DNA of 64,000 nt, from assembly GCF_002090055.1 (NCBI RefSeq), contig NZ_BBRH01000007.1:1-64000 (forward strand). The letters run 5' to 3'. Shown piece after piece: positions 60,342-64,000 of this stretch. The notes beneath the pieces are model-generated. The model worked only from the letters and a program-made list of their open reading frames with translations. It had not been told where the DNA came from and did not search any database. Origin of the DNA: Demequina sp. NBRC 110051. GTDB taxonomy: Bacteria; Actinomycetota; Actinomycetes; Actinomycetales; Demequinaceae. The position numbers and the translations under genes were made by a program. Position 1 is the stretch's first letter. Each line of letters starts with the position of its first letter.

Positions 60342-60877
60342 GACGCTTCCTCCATCGGAGCAGGGCAGCTCAGACTCACGATGTAGTCGTCGGATTCTTC
60401 CGTTGAGGCGAGGATGCAATCCGTCGCCGCGCCGGCAGGACCCGAGGCCACGACCGGATCCTCCCGCGGGTACTGAATGCTCAGGTAACGCTCCAGCAAC
60501 CTGACGCCATCCTCGTCGAGCGTGAAACCGGTCTGATCGGCCAGGTCGGCAGCGACGCCCTGCGCGACGGAAGCGATCTCCTCGTTTCTGTCGGCATCGA
60601 GCTCGTCGTAGTAGTCGTCCACCGCGCCGTCAATGAAATAGGCCGCGACCAAAAACACCGGGATCGCGACGAACGCGACCACCCACGTCTTGGACTGCTT
60701 GTCGGACACCTCACGCGGCTTAGACCACGGCCACATCGCTCGCGCCAGCGGCCACGTGAACATCGCGATCGCTGCAATCGCCAGCCCCAGGACAACCGCC
60801 TCCGGCCATGCCAGGACAGGCTGGTCGATCGATTCGGGCACCGGGGGCACTGCCACCGTGGAAACACTGCGCGACAT
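60338..60877 (-). CDS. Two-TM membrane protein of the T7SS cargo module
   Basis: 179 residues from ATG 60877, overlapping the TGA of the effector gene by one base. TM segments: VVLGLAIAAIAMFTWPLARA and WVVAFVAIPVFLVAAYFI. The extracytoplasmic C-terminal part is acidic (DGAVDDYYDELDADRNEE) with two Cys (TDCILAST, SLSCPAP). In effector operons a small membrane protein just downstream of the effector is often immunity; that is inference here. Confidence 0.68.
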   Translation of the reverse strand: MSRSVSTVAVPPVPESIDQPVLAWPEAVVLGLAIAAIAMFTWPLARAMWPWSKPREVSDKQSKTWVVAFVAIPVFLVAAYFIDGAVDDYYDELDADRNEEIASVAQGVAADLADQTGFTLDEDGVRLLERYLSIQYPREDPVVASGPAGAATDCILASTEESDDYIVSLSCPAPMEEAS

Positions 60878-62415
60878 CACAGGCGAAGCCTATCCGGGGC
60901 CGAACGCAGGTCATCCTCACCGGTGATCCACGTAGCAAAGTCAAAGCCGGGCGACGAAACCTCGTTGACGGTGCGCACGGCCCCATCCGCCGTCTGGGCC
61001 GCGTCAAACACCTGGACCGCCCCCACTCCGGTGGCGGTCAACCCCACCGGCGCGGAGCCAAGCACTGCCGACTCCATCGACGGTAAGCCCGCGCCACTGA
61101 CGAGGCGCGCCACCACGGTGTGGTCGATGTCGGCCTGGCGAACGATTGCCGCCTCGCCCGTGCCGACAAAGGCGTGCGCAAACCGCGCCGACAACGGCCC
61201 GGTTGTCATGGCTTCCCTGCCGGCAGCAAAGGCCGCCGATGTCGCGGCACGGTCCCCGAGAATCGTGATGCCCTTCGCGGCGTCCATCGTCTCGCGGTAC
61301 GCAACCCCCGGGCGCAACGCTTCCCCGATCACGCGCATGGAGCCGCCCTTGGCTGCCACCACGTCCGCGAACTGAGCGGGTCGCACCGCATGAATGGCCG
61401 CCGATTCGGTGACCACGGTGCGCTGGGCCATCACGACCTCGTCGGCCGATGCCACAAACACCCGCGTCGATGTCACGGCACGGGATGTGGTGACCGACGT
61501 ATTGGCGGCGGCGGTCGCGCTCTGGACTCCCCGTGTCATCGCGCTCAGACGGAACGCCGAGGTGACGACCCGCCCGAGACCAAAGGTTGCCATCGCGACG
61601 GCCCCGACGATGACCTCGCCCCAGCCTTGTTCGCCCGTCAGGGCGAGGGTGAGGTCCGCAGCCAGACCCACGGCGGTAGCGATGAGGGCGATCGCCGCGA
61701 GCGCCTGCCCAATCACGGGCACCCAGCACAGGACGAGGGCCAGCACGCCTGCGACCGAGGCCACGATGCTCGCCACCTTGGAGATCACGCCGACCACCTT
61801 GGATCCCCAGTCCTGCCACCAGCCGTCGTTGAGACCGTCACCCGTGAGCTCGTCGAAGGAGCCCATCGCGGTCTCCGCTGCGGTGTCGCGTCGAGTGACC
61901 GCAGACGCTAAGGCCTCGCCACGAAGGGCGTTAATCGCGTTGAGCGCAGCCACGGCGATCTGCGCGTCATCATCCGCGTAGCCGCGGTATCGCGACGCTC
62001 GCTCCTCGTCTCCCTCGTACTGCGCGTTGTTCGCCTGCGTACGCCACCACGCCTCGTCGTCCTAAGCGGCGTGGTAGCTCTTGTCGTGCTCGACAGCATC
62101 CGCAAGCGCACCGTCTGCGGTGCCCTGTGCCGCACGCAACTCAGCGGCATACAACCCCAGTGCCGTGGACGCTGCTTCGTACCTTTCCTTGACGTCGACG
62201 AGCGATTCGCGCACTTCCTTAGCTCTCGCGCTCAACTCACGGACAGCGTTCGACTCGAAACCGTCCATGGTTTCGATCTCGCCAAGGCTGCTCGACGCGT
62301 TCTTGATCGACGTCACAATCCGCGCATAGTGAGTTGCGCCGTGCTCCAGGCCGTCGGGACTCCCGGGCACAGGGTCAGCGCTCGCGAGGGGATGCCAGTT
62401 CAGGGGTCGGGACAC
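60877..62415 (-). pseudogene. Type VII effector-like gene split by an in-frame TAG
   Basis: Open from GTG 62415 to TAG 62062-62064 (117 residues, ending SYHAA). It then continues in the same frame without any shift (DDEAWWRTQANNAQYEG...) to TGA 60877, together ~512 codons. The N-terminal part has the helical targeting region (NASSSLGEIETMDGFESNAV); downstream follow a Trp-rich GLNDGWWQDWGSKVVGVI, two hydrophobic segments (~SIVASVAGVLALVLCWVPVI, ALAAIALIATAVGLAADL) and an Ala/Val/Thr-rich C-terminus without a recognised enzyme motif. Layout parallels the lipase effector. Either a recent nonsense mutation, a read-through codon, or two coupled genes with a GTG restart at 61953. Confidence 0.75.
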
Positions 62416-62418
62416 TGC

Positions 62419-62736
62419 TCACCGCTCCGTCGTCAACTGGGCGGGCTGCTTGGCGCCCTCCAGCGCGGCTGCCAACTCGGTGTCCGCCTTCGAGAATGCG
62501 TCACCACAGCCGTGGGCGGCTTCAGCCAGGCCCGCGATCGAGTCGATCATCCGTACTCGACGGTCGTCCCAGCCATTGGCGAAGTGCCTGATCTTGCCCT
62601 CGAGACCCGCGTGTCCTGCGCACGTGGCAACGTCATCAGCATTCGTCTGTGCCTGATCGAACTCCTGCGCCACCTGGCGCAGGTCGTAACCCAGTTGCAC
62701 GAGCGCGTCGGCATCAACCCTCAGCGTTCCGCCCAT
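62419..62736 (-). CDS. WXG100-like protein (WD variant), module 2
   Basis: 105 residues from ATG 62736. Helical hairpin with KIRHFANGWDDRRVRMIDSI, the same WD turn as the 100-residue protein at 55262-55564. C-terminal ADTELAAALEG tail. It starts 57 bp after the WXG100 copy 2 stop and ends 3 bp before the split effector, so it likely forms the effector's co-secreted partner. Confidence 0.8.
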   Translation of the reverse strand: MGGTLRVDADALVQLGYDLRQVAQEFDQAQTNADDVATCAGHAGLEGKIRHFANGWDDRRVRMIDSIAGLAEAAHGCGDAFSKADTELAAALEGAKQPAQLTTER

Positions 62737-62793
62737 GGTGCGGCGTCCTTCCCCCGTGGGCGCCGGTCAACGACGCCCCTTCTTCTCAGCGGC

Positions 62794-63090
62794 TTAGCGG
62801 CCCAGCGACTTGGCGAGCTCCTCGTCGGTGGACTGCAGCGCCTGCGACGCCTTCACCAAGAACTGCGCCATGCCATCAATACCCTGAATGGTCTGCGTCG
62901 CACCCGTGTTGAACTCCGTGTACGAGGCATCGAACGCACCAGACGCCGACGACGTCGTAAAGCCGTCGGCCACCAGCTGACCCACCAGCGACTTCAGGTT
63001 CTGCAGGTTCTGCTCGATCTCAGCCTGACCGGCACGCAGCTTGTCCGCCGCCGCCTGCATCTGCTCATACGTCACATTGAGGTTCGCCAC
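62794..63090 (-). CDS. WXG100-family Esx protein, copy 2
   Basis: 98 residues from GTG 63090, identical in protein sequence to copy 1 (58779-59075); the two codon-level differences near the end are synonymous. It leads the second cargo module and is followed by the WD-variant WXG100-like gene. The shared product suggests one Esx protein can serve two modules, with copy number or dual promoters raising its dose. Confidence 0.9.
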   Translation of the reverse strand: MANLNVTYEQMQAAADKLRAGQAEIEQNLQNLKSLVGQLVADGFTTSSASGAFDASYTEFNTGATQTIQGIDGMAQFLVKASQALQSTDEELAKSLGR

Positions 63091-63204
63091 GATGGCACTC
63101 CTTCGAAAAACGGGCATATGCCCCCCGATAAGAACACAGGCACCCTAACCCGCCCCCACACCAGCCACAATGAGGAGAACTCCCCATGTGACAGAACCGT
63201 CACG
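63091..63204 (-). promoter_or_regulatory. WXG100 promoter region, copy 2
   Basis: Same elements as copy 1: GTGAC-n6-GTCAC, the ATGAGGAG-AA-CTCCCCAT repeat (one arm base changed to A), TAGGGT and GGGCATATGCCC. Just beyond it a divergent TAGACT box (63207-63212) reads toward the plus-strand gene at 63252, so the operators could act on both genes. Confidence 0.5.
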
Positions 63205-63251
63205 CCTCGTAGACTGGCCGCCGCCCGCCCCCACCTATGACGAGGAGACCC

Positions 63252-63818
63252 ATGTCCCGCATCGGAGTCGCCCTCGGCGTCATCGGCGTCAGCGCCCTGC
63301 TGTGGCGGTCCATCATGGCTGGCACGCCCGCCGTGATCTGGATCGCGGCGTTCGCGATCGTCCTCGCGCTGATCGCCGCCTTCACCGTGCCGATGCTGCT
63401 GAGGCCCCGGCGCCTTGCCCGCGCAGTACGCGCCGAGACCAGCGCCCCCCTGATCGCCTCGCTCGCGCTCCCCGGCGCTATCGCGGTGGCGTCGGCACAC
63501 GGCTGGCATGGTCGGCTCTCGCCGCGGCTCTCCCCTGTCGTTTTCGCCGTAGAGCCCCACGGCCTGGCGGTGTGGCTTGAGCCCGGCGCGCCCGCCTTCA
63601 CCGTGTCGCGGCATGGCATCACGCTCGTAGGAGCGGGTCACGGCTCGGGCACCGACGGCCAGGAAACCCTCACCATCGTCGTCAAAGAAGGCACGGCCCT
63701 CATGGTCGAGTTCGGGCCGTGGCTCGCCCTTGTCAAGCGCGACCGGAAACGTCTTGCTCCCGTGGCCGCGACGGCACCCCAGGCACTCGCCACGCTTGGC
63801 GACTACCCCCAGCCGTAG
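63252..63818 (+). CDS. Membrane protein of unknown function, divergent from the WXG100 modules
   Basis: 188 residues from ATG 63252 (GAGGAG 4 nt upstream; preferred to ATG 63237). Two N-terminal TM segments (IGVALGVIGVSALLWRSIMA and AVIWIAAFAIVLALIAAFTV) are followed by a basic loop RPRRLARAVR and a cytoplasmic beta-rich domain (AVEPHGLAVWLEPGAPAFTV, TLTIVVKEGTALMVEFGPW). No named family. It shares the operator region of WXG100 copy 2. Confidence 0.7.
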   Translation: MSRIGVALGVIGVSALLWRSIMAGTPAVIWIAAFAIVLALIAAFTVPMLLRPRRLARAVRAETSAPLIASLALPGAIAVASAHGWHGRLSPRLSPVVFAVEPHGLAVWLEPGAPAFTVSRHGITLVGAGHGSGTDGQETLTIVVKEGTALMVEFGPWLALVKRDRKRLAPVAATAPQALATLGDYPQP

Positions 63819-63823
63819 CCGCG

Positions 63824-64000
63824 CTACTCCCGTCCGGGAGCGATCGCCCAGTCCGGCACGCTCGGCTTGGTGACGGGGACCGATGCCGGGGTCGGGTTGG
63901 CGGGGGGCTCCGCGCCCTGAGCCTGAGGCAAGACCGCCGCCGCGGGCGGCAGTCCCGCCGGGTCGTCGAGGGCCAGGGGCAGCGGCATCTGCACGCGAGC
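63824..64000 (-). CDS. C-terminal end of a Pro/Ala-rich protein, cut by window edge
   Basis: 58 codons are visible ending in TAG 63824-63826. The sequence is Pro/Ala-rich (MPLPLALDDPAGLPPAAAVL, then AEPPANPTPASVPVTKPSVP and DWAIAPGRE). It converges with the preceding membrane gene, separated by 5 bp. The rest lies outside the window; it may belong to the type VII locus but nothing here proves it. Confidence 0.5.
   Translation of the reverse strand, partial: ARVQMPLPLALDDPAGLPPAAAVLPQAQGAEPPANPTPASVPVTKPSVPDWAIAPGRE

Larger units (their letters stand above)
62793..63204. repeat. 412-bp duplication, copy 2
   Basis: Second copy of the WXG100 gene plus promoter unit, 4015 bp away from copy 1 in direct orientation, 409/412 identical by eye. 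Breakpoints coincide with gene and promoter boundaries. Flanking genes are not alike at the DNA level. Confidence 0.96.

Noticed and set aside
1-64000. CRISPR arrays, insertion sequences or prophage genes
   Set aside because: No regularly spaced direct repeats, transposase, integrase or phage structural genes were recognised anywhere in the window.

Overview
The window is about 70% GC with dense genes on both strands, frequent GTG starts and many GTGA start/stop overlaps. Gene content includes a cvn-type GTPase operon, DUF5979 and LppM-like surface proteins, a DUF222-HNH nuclease, WXG100 proteins and Tat/DyP. This fits a free-living high-GC actinobacterium, most likely Micrococcales. A Demequina- or Cellulomonas-like genus is a guess from content, not a database result.

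Layout. 1-85: 3'-truncated tRNA-Ser. 0.2-7.2 kb (minus): a conservon, with a giant sensor kinase, roadblock protein, DUF742 protein and small GTPase, followed by a PIN-domain gene. 7.3-16.7 kb: housekeeping genes, namely quinone oxidoreductase, AGE-family epimerase, HAD phosphatase, serS, diacylglycerol kinase, a glycosyltransferase with pheA, and pgm. 16.8-24.9 kb: one ~2685-residue secreted repeat protein with seven C-terminal DUF5979-type repeats and an anchor-like C-terminus. 25.2-33.3 kb: two adjacent LppM-like lipoproteins, an MFS transporter, an ECF sigma factor with a membrane partner, a VanZ-like protein, an ATP-grasp enzyme and a membrane-anchored protein. A 373-bp gap at 29.85-30.22 kb holds two tandem intrinsic terminators but no recognised gene.

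33.4-46.1 kb: C-S lyase, methyltransferase, a His-rich membrane protein / PCuAC copper chaperone / Tat-exported DyP peroxidase cluster, two paralogous phosphotransferase-fold proteins (one without its catalytic residues), topoisomerase IB, acetyltransferases, a KhtT/KhtU-like antiporter pair, an orphan prepilin, and a compositionally distinct two-gene operon of unknown function. 46.1-54.6 kb: metE, OsmC, metF, tag, DUF222-HNH nuclease, NUDIX, gcvH, gcvT.

54.6-64.0 kb is the accessory highlight: two parallel type VII secretion (WXG100) cargo modules. Each starts with a near-identical WXG100 gene plus promoter (412 bp duplicated, 3 mismatches). Each then carries a large effector-like protein (one lipase-like, one split by a single in-frame TAG), WXG100-like partners, members of an unnamed ~185-214-residue family, and either a tandem triplet of paralogous lipoproteins or a membrane protein. 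No secretion-machine gene is visible inside the window.

Two window-wide signals stand out. The 14-mer GGCCGATGCCGTGG occurs ten times, with intergenic copies over-represented. Many genes have a TANNNT box 5-7 nt before the start codon and no ribosome-binding site, as expected of leaderless mRNAs.
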